A stretch of DNA of 64,000 nt from Corallococcus caeni (GCF_036245865.1 NZ_BTTW01000002.1:186001-250000), one strand, 5' to 3'. Shown: positions 42,431-52,866, numbered from the stretch's first letter. The notes: a model not told the origin generated them from the sequence alone. Program-made: numbers and translations.

Positions 42431-44368
42431 ATGCAGGCGGACGCGGTGGATGTCGTGTTGCGGGAGCGCTTTGGCTTGGAGGCCTTCCGGCCGGGACAGC
42501 GTGAGGTCCTCACGGCGCTGCTCCAGCCCCAGGGCTCCGCGCTCGCGGTGTTCCCCACGGGCGGCGGCAAGTCGCTGTGCTACCAGCTCCCCGCGCTGCT
42601 CCTCGACGGGCTCACGGTGGTGGTGTCACCGCTCATCGCGTTGATGAAGGATCAGATCGACGCGCTGGAGCGGCGAGGCATCCGCGCCGCGCGGCTGGAC
42701 TCCTCGCTGTCATTGGAGGAGTCGCGCGAGGTGACGGAGTCCCTGCGCGACGGCACCCTCAAGCTCCTCTACGTGGCCCCGGAGCGCTTCAACAACGAGC
42801 GCTTCATGGGGCTGCTGAGCGAGCTCCAAATCTCCCTCTTCGCGGTGGACGAAGCGCACTGCGTCTCCGAGTGGGGCCACAACTTCCGGCCGGACTACCT
42901 CAAGCTCGCGCAGGCGGCGCGCACGCTTCAGGCCGAGCGCATCCTGGCCCTCACCGCCACGGCCACGCCGCAGGTGGTGCACGACATCTGCGACGGCTTC
43001 GGCATCCCGGAGTCGCACGCGGTCGTCACCGGCTTCTACCGGAACAACCTCACGCTGGAGACCACGCCCACCGGCCCGGAGGTGCGCGACGCCCTGCTGG
43101 TGGAGCGGCTCAAGTCGCGCCCGCCCGGCTCCACCATCGTCTACGTGACGCTGCAGAAGACCGCGGAGCGCGTGGCGGCGCTCCTGAGCGCGGAGGGCCT
43201 GCCCGCGAGTGCCTACCACGCGGGCCTCGAATCCGAGGAGCGCGAGCGGGTGCAGGAGGCGTGGACCCACTCCGCGAAGGACATCGTCGTGGCGACCATC
43301 GCGTTCGGGATGGGCATCGACAAGGCGGACGTGCGCGCCGTGTATCACTACAACCTGCCCAAGGGCCTGGAGAGCTACAGCCAGGAGATCGGCCGAGCGG
43401 GCCGTGACGGCAAGCCCTCCGTGGTGGAGCTGCTCGCGTGCCCGGACGACGTGCCCACGCTGGAGAACTTCGCGCTCGGGGACACGCCGCTGCCGGAGGC
43501 GCTGAGCGCGCTGGTGAAGGAGTTGCTGTCTTCGGGCCCGGAGCTGCACCTGGACCTGTACGCGCTGGGCAACCGTCACGACCTGCGGCCCCTGGTGCTG
43601 CGCACGGCGCTGACGTACCTGGAGCTGGAGGGCGTGCTGCGCCAGGGCACGCCGTTCTACGCGGGCTACAAGGTGCAGCCGGCGGGGACGGTGGACGCGC
43701 TCATCGGCAGGTTCCAGGGGGAGCGCGCGCGCTTCGTGAAGGACCTGTTCGCGCACGCGAAGAAGGGCCGCACCTGGTACACGTTCGACGTCGCCGAGGT
43801 CGCGAAGGCGCTGGAGCAGCCGCGAGACCGGGTGGTGAAGGCGCTCGACTACTTCCAGGAGCAGGGCTGGGCCGAGGTGCAGGTCGCCGAACCGCGCCAG
43901 CGCTTCACGCGGCTGCGCGAGCACGAGGACACGAAGGCGCTCGTGGCCCTGTTGCAGGAGCGCTTCCAGAAGCGCGAGGTCCAGGAGGTGTCACGGGTGC
44001 GCGACGTGCTCCGACTGGTCACGCACGACGGCTGCCAGAGCAACGCCTTGGTGGCCCACTTCGGCGAGCAGCGCGAAGCCCCATGCGGCCACTGCACCTA
44101 CTGCCGCACGGGCGTGGCGCGCGTGCTGCCGCCACCGCACCCCCGGCCGGACCTGCGCGAACAGCTGGATGTGGCCACGTTCCAGACGCTCGTGGCGAAG
44201 CACCCGGAGGCACTGGGACACCCGAGGCAGGCGGCCCGATTCCTCTGTGGCCTGAGCAGCCCCGCGCTCTCCAAGGCGAAGCTCACCGGGCACAAGCTCT
44301 TCGGCACCCTGACCGAGTATCCGTTCGCCCAGGTGCTGGCGTTCTGTGAAGCCCGGCAGAGCCGCTAG
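42431..44368 (+). CDS. recQ: RecQ-type ATP-dependent DNA helicase
   Basis: A 645-residue 3'-5' superfamily-2 helicase. Motif I FPTGGGKSLCYQLPAL near residue 42, motif II DEAHCVSEWGHNFRP near 140, motif III ALTATAT, motif V VVATIAFGMGIDKADV, motif VI YSQEIGRAGRDG. The RecQ-Ct zinc region contains C.HCTYC (PCGHCTYCRTG near 555). The C-terminal ~80 residues form an HRDC-like helical end. It acts in recombinational repair and at stalled forks. ATG 42431 has AAGGGCGGG upstream. It is divergent from the asparagine-synthase-like gene. Confidence 0.93.
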   Translation: MQADAVDVVLRERFGLEAFRPGQREVLTALLQPQGSALAVFPTGGGKSLCYQLPALLLDGLTVVVSPLIALMKDQIDALERRGIRAARLDSSLSLEESREVTESLRDGTLKLLYVAPERFNNERFMGLLSELQISLFAVDEAHCVSEWGHNFRPDYLKLAQAARTLQAERILALTATATPQVVHDICDGFGIPESHAVVTGFYRNNLTLETTPTGPEVRDALLVERLKSRPPGSTIVYVTLQKTAERVAALLSAEGLPASAYHAGLESEERERVQEAWTHSAKDIVVATIAFGMGIDKADVRAVYHYNLPKGLESYSQEIGRAGRDGKPSVVELLACPDDVPTLENFALGDTPLPEALSALVKELLSSGPELHLDLYALGNRHDLRPLVLRTALTYLELEGVLRQGTPFYAGYKVQPAGTVDALIGRFQGERARFVKDLFAHAKKGRTWYTFDVAEVAKALEQPRDRVVKALDYFQEQGWAEVQVAEPRQRFTRLREHEDTKALVALLQERFQKREVQEVSRVRDVLRLVTHDGCQSNALVAHFGEQREAPCGHCTYCRTGVARVLPPPHPRPDLREQLDVATFQTLVAKHPEALGHPRQAARFLCGLSSPALSKAKLTGHKLFGTLTEYPFAQVLAFCEARQSR

Positions 44369-44379
44369 ACTCCCGCGCC

Positions 44380-45174
44380 GTGCGCTACGAGCTTCACGAC
44401 AGCCGCGTCCTCACCTGGTCCCTGGAGACGCACGTCACCACGCACTGCAACCTGCGCTGCGCGCAGTGCTGCCCGCTGTCGCCGCACCTGCCCGCGTGGG
44501 CCGTGTCCCCCCAGGCGCTGGGTGAAGACCTGCGCCGGCTCTCTCGCGTGCTCAAGCCCAACGTCTTCAAGCTCACCGGCGGTGAGCCCTTCCTCCACCC
44601 GGACCTGCCCGCCGTGCTGGACGTCGTGCGCGCCTCCGGGATCGCTGAACAGGTGTCCGTCACCACCAACGGCTTCCTCGCCCAGAGCGCTCCGGACGCC
44701 GTGTACGAACGGCTCGACCGGATGACGCTGTCGTTCTACACGTCCGCGCCCCTGCCCGAACGCTCCATCGCGCGCATCACCGAGCGCTGCGACCAGCACG
44801 GCGTCCACCTCACCGTGAAGGCCATCGACCGCTTCCAGCGCATCACCCCGGACGCGCCGCTCGCGTCCGACGCGGAGGTGCAGGACGTCTTCGCGAAGTG
44901 CTGGCTCAAGCAGCGCTGCCACCTGGTCCACCGGGGCCGCTTCTACACCTGCACCCGCCCGCCCCACGTCGCCACCGTCCTCGCCGCGGAGCACCCGCAC
45001 CTGCCCGCGCTCGCGGAAGGCGACGGCGTGCCGCTCGACGCTCCGGACCTGCTCACGCGCCTCCTGGCCTACCTGGAACGCGACACCCCGCTGGCCACCT
45101 GCCGCCACTGCCTGGGCTCCAGCGGCCCTTGGGAGCCCCACGCGCAGCTGCCTCGCGCTCGCGCCGCTTCTTGA
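44380..45174 (+). CDS. Radical SAM protein
   Basis: A 264-residue cytosolic enzyme with the radical SAM cluster motif CNLRCAQC near residue 23 (CxxxCxxC) and the following KLTGGEPFLHPDLPAVL. The central barrel strands (VSVTTNGFLA, LTVKAIDRF) are typical. The C-terminal part has extra Cys residues (CWLKQRC, YTCTRPP, CRHCLG), suggesting an auxiliary Fe-S site like SPASM or twitch domains. It starts at GTG only 11 bases after recQ with no clear ribosome-binding site, so it may be coupled to recQ. The substrate is unknown; no peptide precursor is obvious beside it. Confidence 0.85.
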   Translation: MRYELHDSRVLTWSLETHVTTHCNLRCAQCCPLSPHLPAWAVSPQALGEDLRRLSRVLKPNVFKLTGGEPFLHPDLPAVLDVVRASGIAEQVSVTTNGFLAQSAPDAVYERLDRMTLSFYTSAPLPERSIARITERCDQHGVHLTVKAIDRFQRITPDAPLASDAEVQDVFAKCWLKQRCHLVHRGRFYTCTRPPHVATVLAAEHPHLPALAEGDGVPLDAPDLLTRLLAYLERDTPLATCRHCLGSSGPWEPHAQLPRARAAS

Positions 45175-47319
45175 TCAGGCCGCGGGGGCCTCCGCTTGCA
45201 GGGGCAGCTCCACGGTGAAGACGGAGCCCTGGCCCAGGTGGCTCTCCACGCGCACCGTGCCTCCCATGGCCTGCACCAACGTGCGGGTGATGTAGAGGCC
45301 CAGTCCCAGGCCGCCGTAGTTCCGCCCGCTCACCGCGCGCTCGAAGCGGCCGAAGAGGCGCGGCAGCGAGTCCTCCGCGATGCCGATGCCCTGGTCCCGC
45401 ACCGTCAACACCGCCCTGCCTTCGCGCGTCTCCAGGCGGACGTGGATGGGGCGCCCCTGGCCGTACTTGATGGCGTTGTCCACCAGGTTCACCACCACCT
45501 GCTCCAGGCGCGGCCGGTCCCACAGGCCCATCGTCACGGCGTCCGCGCACTCCAGCTGGAGCGTGGAGCCGGAGCGCGCGGCGGGGCCCTCGTAGGCGGC
45601 CACCACGTCGCGCACCAGCTCCACCAGGTCCACCGGCGTGGGCTCCAGGGACATCCGCCCGGCCGCGATGCGCGACACGTCCAGCAGGTCGTTCACCAGC
45701 TCCGCCAGCTTCTTCAGCTGCCGCGAGCCGACGTCCAGGTAGTTCTCCACCAGCTCGCGCCGCACCGGGCCCGGGGTGCGGTCCAGCTCGCGCCGCAGCG
45801 CCTGGAGCTTGAGGTTGAGCGGCGTGAGCGGCGTCTTCAGCTCGTGGCTCGCGATGGACAGGAACTCGTCGCGCAGGCGCACCGCTTCGCGCGCCTCCTG
45901 GTACAGCCGCGCGTTCTCCATGGACAGCGCGGCGCGGTTGGCCAGCTCCTGGAGGAAGGGGATGTCCGCGGCCGTGTAGCCGCGGCCGGACCGCCAGGTG
46001 GTGCCGAAGCTGAGGATGCCCAGCGGCCGCTCCCCGGCCACCATGGGCACCAGCACGAGGGAGCGCAGGCGCAGCTTGCGGAACACCTCCAGCCGCTCGG
46101 GGTCGCTCGTCAGCTGCCGCAAGCCCTCCTCGGTGACGTCCTGGATGAAGAAGGGCTGGCCCCGGAGCAGCAGCGGCATGGCGCCCCCCAGCGCGGGCGC
46201 GATGGCCTCGTACGGGGCCGGAGCCCACAGCGGCTCACGCAGCTCTGCGGGTTCGCCGGGCGCGTGCGCGACCTCCAGCCGCTGGATGCCGCCGTCCCCC
46301 GTCGTCATGTCGACGATGCACCAGTCCGCCACGGTGGGGACCGCCAGGCGCACCACGTTGCTCAGCGTGGCCTTGGAGTCCAGCGACGTGGCCAGGAAGG
46401 AGCTGGCCCCCGCCAGCAGGCGCAGGTGCTCCTCGTTGTGCGACAGCTCGCGCGCCAGCCGCTCCGCGCGCGCACGGGCGCGCACCAGGTCCGTCACGTC
46501 GAAGGCGAAGCCGGCGACGCCGTCCACCTGCCCCCGGACATCGCGCGTGGGCGTGTACGTGACGTCGAAGATGTACTCGCGGATGGAGCCGTCCGGCTGC
46601 GGCAGCTTGAGGGCCACCTCCCGGCCCATGAAGGGCTCGCCCGTCGTGTAGACGTGGTCCAGCATCTGGCCCACGCGCTCGGCCTCCTCCTTCGGGCCCA
46701 CCTCCCGCGCGGGCAGGCCCAGGAGGCGCTCCGGGTTGCCCAGCATCGCGGTGTTGAGGGGGTTGGACAGCTCGAAGACGTGCTGGGGGCCGCGGAAGAT
46801 GACCAGGTGCGCGGGCGCCAGCATGAACAACTCCCGCAGCCGCGCGCGTTCGTACTCGGCGGCGGCGCGGGCCGCGCGCTCGCGCTCCAGCAGGTCCGCG
46901 CGCTCCGCGTTGGCCCGGCGCAGCCGCACGTTCAACGTCGTCGCGAACAGCGAGAGCGCGAGGAAGAAGACCAGCGCGACGACGTTGGCCGCATCCAGCC
47001 GCCACGCACCCACCGGCGGGAGGAAGAAGTACTGCACCAGGAGCAGCGACAGCGCCGTGGACACGAGCCCCGGCCCCCAGCCCCCCCGCCAGCTGGAGAA
47101 CACGACGGCGCCGAAGAAGGCCAGGTACGGCGTGCTGACCGCGATGGGCCACAGCGCCCGCTGGACGACGTAGGCCACCGCGACGCTCGTCACCGCCAGC
47201 CCGTAGCGGAGCAGGGCGGAGCCCTCCTCCCGCCGAGCCCCTTCAGGAGGCACCGGGGGCGCGAGCGACGGCCGGGGCGTGGGTGGTTGTTCGGGAGGGG
47301 AGGGGACAGGGACGGTCAT
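45175..47319 (-). CDS. Sensor histidine kinase (membrane, PAS, GAF, HisKA, HATPase)
   Basis: A 714-residue kinase. After a Pro-rich start come about four membrane spans (residues 38-128) of the KdpD-like DUF4118 type. A PAS domain follows (about 165-290, with YIFDVTYTPTRDVRG), then a GAF domain (about 315-470), the HisKA dimerisation helix with the phosphorylated H492 in SHELKTPLTPL, and the ATPase domain with N-box NLVDNAIKYG (611-620), DQGIGIAED and GLGLGLYI. No response regulator is next to it, so it is an orphan. Its stop abuts the stop of the radical SAM gene. Confidence 0.93.
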   Translation of the reverse strand: MTVPVPSPPEQPPTPRPSLAPPVPPEGARREEGSALLRYGLAVTSVAVAYVVQRALWPIAVSTPYLAFFGAVVFSSWRGGWGPGLVSTALSLLLVQYFFLPPVGAWRLDAANVVALVFFLALSLFATTLNVRLRRANAERADLLERERAARAAAEYERARLRELFMLAPAHLVIFRGPQHVFELSNPLNTAMLGNPERLLGLPAREVGPKEEAERVGQMLDHVYTTGEPFMGREVALKLPQPDGSIREYIFDVTYTPTRDVRGQVDGVAGFAFDVTDLVRARARAERLARELSHNEEHLRLLAGASSFLATSLDSKATLSNVVRLAVPTVADWCIVDMTTGDGGIQRLEVAHAPGEPAELREPLWAPAPYEAIAPALGGAMPLLLRGQPFFIQDVTEEGLRQLTSDPERLEVFRKLRLRSLVLVPMVAGERPLGILSFGTTWRSGRGYTAADIPFLQELANRAALSMENARLYQEAREAVRLRDEFLSIASHELKTPLTPLNLKLQALRRELDRTPGPVRRELVENYLDVGSRQLKKLAELVNDLLDVSRIAAGRMSLEPTPVDLVELVRDVVAAYEGPAARSGSTLQLECADAVTMGLWDRPRLEQVVVNLVDNAIKYGQGRPIHVRLETREGRAVLTVRDQGIGIAEDSLPRLFGRFERAVSGRNYGGLGLGLYITRTLVQAMGGTVRVESHLGQGSVFTVELPLQAEAPAA

Positions 47320-47353
47320 GGGCTCGGGGGGCTGCCTGGCCTCGGGCCGGTGC

Positions 47354-48364
47354 TCAGCGTGCCTCGCTGGAGGTGTCGCGCTGGAGGAGGCCCTGCATGG
47401 TGGTGGGGTAGCGCTCGCCCGCGGCCACGCCCGGCGGCGCGATGGCTTCGATGGCCGCCAGGTCCTGCTCCGTCAGCGTCACGTCCAGGGCGCCCAGGTT
47501 GTCGTCCAGGTACTTGCGGCGCTTGGTCCCGGGGATGGGGACCAGGTCCTGCCCACGCGCCAGCACCCAGGCGAGCGCGAGCTGCGCGGGCGTGCACCCC
47601 TTCTGGTTCGCGAGCCGGTCGATGTGCTCCACCAGCTGGAGGTTGCGCTGGAAGTTCTCCCCCTGGAAGCGGGGCGAGTGGCGGCGGTAGTCGTCCTCCG
47701 GCAGGTCCTCGATGCGCTTGAACTGGCCGGTGAGGAAGCCGCGGCCCAGCGGGCTGTAGGGCACGAAGCCCACGCCCAGCTCGCGGCACGTTTGCAGGAC
47801 GCCGTCCTCCGGGTCGCGACTCCACAGCGAGTACTCCGACTGGAGCGCGGTGATGGGGTGCACGGCGCACGCGCGGCGCAGCGTCTCCGAGTTCACCTCC
47901 GACAGCCCCAGGAAGCGCACCTTGCCGGCCTTCACCAGGTCCGCCATGGCGCCCACGGTGTCCTCGATGGGCGTCTTCGGATCCACGCGGTGCAGGTAGT
48001 ACAGGTCGATGACGTCCATGCCCAGGCGCTTCAGGCTCGCGTCGCACGCCTGCTTCACGTACTCCGGCCGGCCGTTGACGCCGCGCGCCTGGGGGTTCGC
48101 GGCGTCGCGCACGAGCCCGAACTTGGTGGCCAAAACGATGCGCTGGCGGTGGGGCCCCAGCACGCGGCCCACCAGCTCCTCGTTGCGGCCGGGGCCGTAG
48201 GCGTCCGCCGTGTCGAAGAAGGTGATGCCTTTGTCCAGGGCATGAAGCAGCGTGGCCTCCGACTCCGCGTCGTCGCGGCCCGCGTAGAACTCCGACATGC
48301 CCATGCAGCCCAGGCCCAGCGCCGAAACCGTGAGGCCCTGCCTGCCCAGCTTCCGAGTCTTCAT
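47354..48364 (-). CDS. Aldo/keto reductase
   Basis: A 336-residue NADPH-dependent oxidoreductase of the AKR superfamily (YajO/Tas-like, AKR11-13 type). The (beta/alpha)8 catalytic residues are visible: Asp in FDTADAYG, Tyr in the same motif, Lys in LATKFG and His in YYLHRVDP. The NADP site is near [17 protein letters not shown] lies five bases before ATG 48364. It is transcribed alone, upstream of the histidine-kinase gene with a 34-base gap, so the two may be co-transcribed. The substrate is unknown. Confidence 0.92.
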   Translation of the reverse strand: MKTRKLGRQGLTVSALGLGCMGMSEFYAGRDDAESEATLLHALDKGITFFDTADAYGPGRNEELVGRVLGPHRQRIVLATKFGLVRDAANPQARGVNGRPEYVKQACDASLKRLGMDVIDLYYLHRVDPKTPIEDTVGAMADLVKAGKVRFLGLSEVNSETLRRACAVHPITALQSEYSLWSRDPEDGVLQTCRELGVGFVPYSPLGRGFLTGQFKRIEDLPEDDYRRHSPRFQGENFQRNLQLVEHIDRLANQKGCTPAQLALAWVLARGQDLVPIPGTKRRKYLDDNLGALDVTLTEQDLAAIEAIAPPGVAAGERYPTTMQGLLQRDTSSEAR

Positions 48365-48450
48365 CTGTCCTCCCCGCGGGTACATCGCCCTGGGAGAATC
48401 TTCATGCGAGGCGCGGGAATCCAGGGCAAACGGCAGTGCGAGGGCCTGAC

Positions 48451-49767
48451 CTACCCTGAAAGCGCCAGCTCGCAACGGAAGGGGAGCGGCTTGGCGACCG
48501 GCGACGGGCCCCCCTCGCCGCGCGCTTGCATCCCCGAAGCCGCCTCCACCACCGGCGCGGCCCAGCCCAGGTTGCGCAGCGCCGCGGTGAGCCGCTCGCA
48601 CAGCGAGGCCACGCTGTCCGGGGGCGCGCCCGAGAGCTCCAGCGTGAAGCGCTCGCGCGTCACCTGGGTGAGCCGGAACGCGCGCAGCGGGTGGTGCTTG
48701 AAGACCCACGCCAGGGACCACGCGTCCACCGCGCGTCCGTCGGGCGTGTGGAACGCGCAGGCCCCGCGTCCCCCGAAGCCCGTCAGCGTCCAGCCGTGGA
48801 AGCCGCAGGCGCACGCGTCGCGCCGCACGGTGCCGGTGTCCCCGGGCCGGTAGCGCAAGAGCGGCAGCACGCTGGGCCGCAGCCGCGTCACCACCACGTC
48901 GTCCCCGTCCGGCTCCAGCCAGACGTCCGGTGTGAGCACGTGGAAGCGGCCCCGGTTCGCGGCCTCCAGGCACTCCCACGCGAGCGGCCCCGTCTCCGTG
49001 GCGGCGTAGTAGTTGAGGACCGGCACGCCGCGCTCCTGTCTCCAGGCGTCACGCAGCGCGTGCGGCAGGTGCTGCGCGGAGGTGAGCACCAGCCCGGGAG
49101 AAGGCACCTCCGGGTGCGCGAGCAGCCAGCGCAGCCCCTCCGGGTCGGAGAAGACGACCGCGGCCTTCACCCGTCGCAGGCGCGCCACCGCGTCGTCGCG
49201 CAGCACGGAGACGCGGTGCAGGGCGCCGTCGTGGAACAGCGGCAGGCGCACGGAGTACTCCAGCCCGCCCGGCAGCGCGTCCAGCAGCACCACGCGCGGA
49301 CGCGCCGGGGGCGCGGTGTTGGCGCGGCCGGTGAAGAAGCGCAGCACGGCCCACATGAGCAGGCAGTCGCGCCGGTCGCGCAGCACGTTCACCGGATCCC
49401 CGGTGGTGCCGGAGCTCTTCACCACCACGCACTCGTCGGACGCGGCGGGCAGCGTGGGCACGTCCTCCCAGTGGCGCGCGAGCGTGGCGCGGTCCAACGC
49501 GGGGAAGTGCCGCAGGTCCTCCAGCCGCCGCAGGTCGCCCGGGTGCAGGCCGGACTCGCGCAGCACGCGCACGTAGTAGGGTGAACCGAACAGCGCCTCA
49601 CGCAGGGCCGGCAGGCGTGCCTCCAGCTCCGCGCGGGCGACGGCTTCGTCCCCCGTGGCCGCGTGCCGCGCGAGCCCCGCCGCCACGTCCAGCGCCCACG
49701 GCAGGTGCGGGCGCTGCGTGTGGCTGTCTCGGCGGATGCGTGCCTTGGGCGCGACCCCGAGCGTCAC
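48451..49767 (-). CDS. PaaK-like AMP-forming ligase (phenylacetate-CoA ligase family)
   Basis: A 438-residue member of the adenylate-forming superfamily in the PaaK/CapK branch. The ATP-binding loop is SSGTTGDP near residue 120; [11 protein letters not shown] is the A5-type motif and [12 protein letters not shown] the A7-type motif. Several Cys ([12 protein letters not shown]) may hold structural zinc. It activates a carboxylate as an acyl-adenylate, normally for CoA transfer. The GTG at 49767 overlaps the preceding stop as GTGA, making it the fifth gene of a strictly overlapping MoxR/VWA operon, an unusual place for such a ligase. Confidence 0.83.
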   Translation of the reverse strand: MTLGVAPKARIRRDSHTQRPHLPWALDVAAGLARHAATGDEAVARAELEARLPALREALFGSPYYVRVLRESGLHPGDLRRLEDLRHFPALDRATLARHWEDVPTLPAASDECVVVKSSGTTGDPVNVLRDRRDCLLMWAVLRFFTGRANTAPPARPRVVLLDALPGGLEYSVRLPLFHDGALHRVSVLRDDAVARLRRVKAAVVFSDPEGLRWLLAHPEVPSPGLVLTSAQHLPHALRDAWRQERGVPVLNYYAATETGPLAWECLEAANRGRFHVLTPDVWLEPDGDDVVVTRLRPSVLPLLRYRPGDTGTVRRDACACGFHGWTLTGFGGRGACAFHTPDGRAVDAWSLAWVFKHHPLRAFRLTQVTRERFTLELSGAPPDSVASLCERLTAALRNLGWAAPVVEAASGMQARGEGGPSPVAKPLPFRCELALSG

Positions 49768-50330
49768 TCGCGCCAGCCCCGGGCCTCGGCGTCCTTGCGC
49801 GCTGCTTCCTGGAGCATCTCCTGGCGCCGGTCCGCCTCCTTCTTGCGCGCCTCCTCCACCTTGCGCAGATCCGTCACGGCCTGCCGGTAGTCCAGGTCCT
49901 TGAGGCGGCGCTTGGACTCGGCCTCCGTCTCGCCCTCGACGTCCGCGCCCATGGCCGCCAGCCACTTGCGCAGGAACTCCTCCTGGCGGAAGGCGTTGGA
50001 GCGGATCATCTCCGCGGTGAGGGGATGCACTTCCTCGAAGAACTGCTGCAGGCGCGCTTGCGGGGTGCGGTCCGGGGTGAGGTAGAGCACCGTCTTCTTG
50101 CGCAGGTCGGACGTCAACAACACGTACGCGAGCATGCCCACCTGCTCCTGGAACAGCGGGTTCTTCAGGCGCTGCTCCAGCTTCGCCCACTCGGCCTGGG
50201 ACGGGGGCCGCTGGCTGGCCATGCGGAAGGTGTCGCAGACGATGGCGACCGCCAGGTCCTGCGGATACGGCGACAGCAGGGGCATGGCCGCCAGCTGCTC
50301 ACGGATGTGGGGAATCGAGACCGCCATCAT
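49764..50330 (-). CDS. Hypothetical helical protein in the MoxR/VWA operon
   Basis: A 188-residue soluble protein without recognised domains. The first 110 residues are mixed helix; the last 60 are very charged and predicted coiled coil (LRKVEEARKKEADRRQEMLQEAARKDAEARG). It overlaps the VWA gene by ATGA at 50327-50330 and the ligase gene by GTGA, so it is translated as part of the same unit and probably binds the complex. Its function is unknown. Confidence 0.78.
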   Translation of the reverse strand: MMAVSIPHIREQLAAMPLLSPYPQDLAVAIVCDTFRMASQRPPSQAEWAKLEQRLKNPLFQEQVGMLAYVLLTSDLRKKTVLYLTPDRTPQARLQQFFEEVHPLTAEMIRSNAFRQEEFLRKWLAAMGADVEGETEAESKRRLKDLDYRQAVTDLRKVEEARKKEADRRQEMLQEAARKDAEARGWRE

Positions 50331-52042
50331 TTCTCCAACAGGGCATCGGCCAGCGCCGCGGCGGCACGGCCAAAGTCAGACATCCATTGCACGGTCGCCA
50401 GCCGGAAGCGCGGGCTGCCCAGCACCGGCGCCAGCACCTTCAGGGCGGGGGCGTCATCCGGCAGCGCGAGGAAGGCCACCACCCGGCGCGACCGGCTCAT
50501 CCCGCGCATCAGCCGGGGCAGCGCGCCCTCCTGCTGCATGTTGTGGAGGAAGTCGCTGTCGGAGATGACGACGCGCAGCGCGTCCGGCCGCTCCTGGGAC
50601 AGCGCCTCCATCACCTCCACCGGGAACCACGTCCCCCCGCCGATGTAGTGCAGGAAGAAGTCGCGCGCCGTCTCCTCGTCGTACATCCACGGGGACACGA
50701 CGGGGTTGTCCGCCGAGTAGATGATGCCGCGCACCGTGGCGCCCTTGCGGATGGCCGAGGCGGACAGCACCTGCGCGGCCAGCGTCATCGCGTTGAGCTG
50801 CTGCTCCGGGTTGGGCATGGAGCCGCTGGTGTCCAGGTAGATTTCGAGCGCGGGCACGCCCAGGTCCGACGGGGGCGGCAGGTCCGCCTCCAGCTCGCGG
50901 CGCAGCGGGTTCACCGCGGCCAGCGGGCCCTGCGCAATCACCGTGAGCGTCCAGTCGATGGTGGACGGGTCGTCGCCGTACTCCCACGCCTCCGGAATCG
51001 TGCGCAGGTAGGGCTCCGGCTTCGCGGGCGAGGCGGGCAGCTTGAGGATGTGCTGGTCCACGAGCCGCCGGTAGTACCGGGCCACCAGCGCGCGCCGCAG
51101 CCGGCCGCCGTCGGTGCCGGGCAGGTGCGCCGTCGCGCGGCGGATGGTGTCCAGCGGCTCCGACTCCTTCGTGTCGTGCGAGTCGTCCAGCCAGCCGTTC
51201 GCGCGGGCCTCCTTCAGTGCGTCCTCCCACCGGCCGCCGGACTGCACCGCCGCGTCCAGGTCCCCTTCATCCGGGATGCCGAGGTCGCCGCCCAGCGGGA
51301 TGAAGAAGCTCACCTCCGAGGGCAGGTCGATGAAGCGGATGAAGCTGGCGCAGAAGTAGAGGAATTGCAGCCGCCCGTCGGCCAGCGTGTAGAACGTCTG
51401 CACGAACATGCGCGCCTGCGCGCGGAAGCCCGGGTAGGCCTCTTCCAACCTGCTCAATTGATCCGCGGGCACCAGGTGCCCGGGCTCCTTGCGCCACAGC
51501 TCCTCGTAGATGGCCAGGTAGAAGCAGAACAGCGGCGACGTGCCTCCCGGGTCCGCGTCCTTCTTGTCCTTCTTCTTCGGCGACTGGTTCTTCTTGCGTC
51601 CGTCGGGCGTGCGCTGGAAGCCCCGGTACACCTCGCACAGCGCGTCGGCGCGGGTGCGCCCCACGAACTCGTTCACCTGGAGGTCGAAGAACAGGTTGGT
51701 GAGGGACTGGCCCAGGCCCGGGATGAGACGCTGCTCCAGCACGCGCAGCTCCGCGTCCCACCCCAGCGTGTGCGGGAAGCGGACGTGGTGGCCAATCTCA
51801 TGGGCCAGCACGGCGGTGAGGCTGTCGCGCGCGCCCATGCGGATGAGCAGGTCGAAGTTCACGAAGACCTGCCGGCGCACCAGGTCGATGTACGCGAGCG
51901 GTTCGTTCGCCGCGGCCTCTCCGGGCCGGAAGGGCTGGTGCGGTTCGGGCGGGCTCAACTGCACGTGCACGTCCCACAGCGCCAGCGCTTCGCGCCAGCA
52001 CCGCTCCACCTCCTCCGGGGTGAAGGCCGCGCCCGCGCTCAT
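50327..52042 (-). CDS. VWA-domain protein with HExxH metallopeptidase-like segment
   Basis: A 571-residue protein that joins two features. Near residue 83 AVLAHEIGHHVRFP has the HExxH zinc-peptidase motif with further His. Near residue 405 the VWA domain begins with the MIDAS motif DTSGSM, and VVISDSDFL is the later strand. The VWA protein of a MoxR pair usually lacks a peptidase motif, so this is a distinctive type. It has no signal peptide and is likely cytosolic. It overlaps both neighbours by 4 bp (ATGA 52039-52042 and 50327-50330). Confidence 0.87.
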   Translation of the reverse strand: MSAGAAFTPEEVERCWREALALWDVHVQLSPPEPHQPFRPGEAAANEPLAYIDLVRRQVFVNFDLLIRMGARDSLTAVLAHEIGHHVRFPHTLGWDAELRVLEQRLIPGLGQSLTNLFFDLQVNEFVGRTRADALCEVYRGFQRTPDGRKKNQSPKKKDKKDADPGGTSPLFCFYLAIYEELWRKEPGHLVPADQLSRLEEAYPGFRAQARMFVQTFYTLADGRLQFLYFCASFIRFIDLPSEVSFFIPLGGDLGIPDEGDLDAAVQSGGRWEDALKEARANGWLDDSHDTKESEPLDTIRRATAHLPGTDGGRLRRALVARYYRRLVDQHILKLPASPAKPEPYLRTIPEAWEYGDDPSTIDWTLTVIAQGPLAAVNPLRRELEADLPPPSDLGVPALEIYLDTSGSMPNPEQQLNAMTLAAQVLSASAIRKGATVRGIIYSADNPVVSPWMYDEETARDFFLHYIGGGTWFPVEVMEALSQERPDALRVVISDSDFLHNMQQEGALPRLMRGMSRSRRVVAFLALPDDAPALKVLAPVLGSPRFRLATVQWMSDFGRAAAALADALLEK

Positions 52043-52866
52043 GCCGGCAGGATGACCGCCAGCCACTGGGACGTGTGCATCGTGGCCACCGCGCGCCATT
52101 CGTTGTGCTGGGTGCTGTACCAGTCCCCCGCGCGAGGGTCGCGCTGCGCCAGCGAGGTGAGCGCCTTGGCGGGCTTGCCCGTCGAGGGCTCCAGCCGCTC
52201 GTTGCAGCCCATGGGCCCCAGCAACATGGGCTTCTTCACCAGCCACACGCCCTGCGTGGCGGCGTCGCGTCCGCCCGCGGCGGTGGCGCGGTGCCGGTCG
52301 TGCACGCAGACGACGGCGGGCGCGAGGAAGTGCATCTCCCCGGGCATGAAGCGTGCGTCCTCCTGGGACAGGTCCACCCACTGCGCGGTGGACGTGTCGC
52401 CCAGCGTCTGGGTGGGCGGCTCCATGGCCTCGTTGGCGATGGTGTGCAGGTGGCCCTCCAGGTCCTCCAGCGAGGCCAGGGTCGCGCCCAGGCGGCAGAA
52501 CAGCCGCTGCACCCAGGGCGGCGCGGACTCCAGGTTCTCGCCGAGGTTCCACATGCGCGCGAGCGCCGGGGCCTGCTCCTCCTGGCGCAGGTCCGGCAGC
52601 AGGCGCGGCAGCAGGTCCGTCCACGCGAGCGTGAAGAAGTTCTCCCTGCCGGCGGACCGCGGATACAGGTAGCCCAGGCCGATGCCCTCGGCGCCCAGTC
52701 GCAGGTAGTCGCGCAGGGTCTCCTCTCCCGCCGCGGCGTCACCGCTCGTGAGCGCCCGGCCCATGCGGACCCCCGGGCCCTTGAGGAACTCGTCCCACAG
52801 CGCGGAGTCCCAGCGCACGAACCGGCCGCGGGCCTGCTTCTCCAGGTCTTCGACGAACGTGCTCAT
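52039..52866 (-). CDS. Hypothetical protein in the MoxR/VWA operon
   Basis: A 275-residue soluble protein that I do not recognise. It starts MSTFVEDLEKQARGRFVRWDSALWDEFLKG and ends TMHTSQWLAVILPA. The middle contains DLSQEDARFMPGEMHFLAPAVVCVHDRHR. It looks like a globular alpha/beta protein with no membrane segment. Overlaps of 4 bp at both ends tie its translation to the MoxR ATPase before it and the VWA protein after it, so it is probably an accessory subunit or substrate adaptor. Confidence 0.8.
   Translation of the reverse strand: MSTFVEDLEKQARGRFVRWDSALWDEFLKGPGVRMGRALTSGDAAAGEETLRDYLRLGAEGIGLGYLYPRSAGRENFFTLAWTDLLPRLLPDLRQEEQAPALARMWNLGENLESAPPWVQRLFCRLGATLASLEDLEGHLHTIANEAMEPPTQTLGDTSTAQWVDLSQEDARFMPGEMHFLAPAVVCVHDRHRATAAGGRDAATQGVWLVKKPMLLGPMGCNERLEPSTGKPAKALTSLAQRDPRAGDWYSTQHNEWRAVATMHTSQWLAVILPA

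Noticed and set aside
45470-45490. Near match TTGTCCACC as a further DnaA box
   Set aside because: Single 8-of-9 matches occur at several coding places (also near 6840) and are expected by chance; only the four exact copies are clustered.
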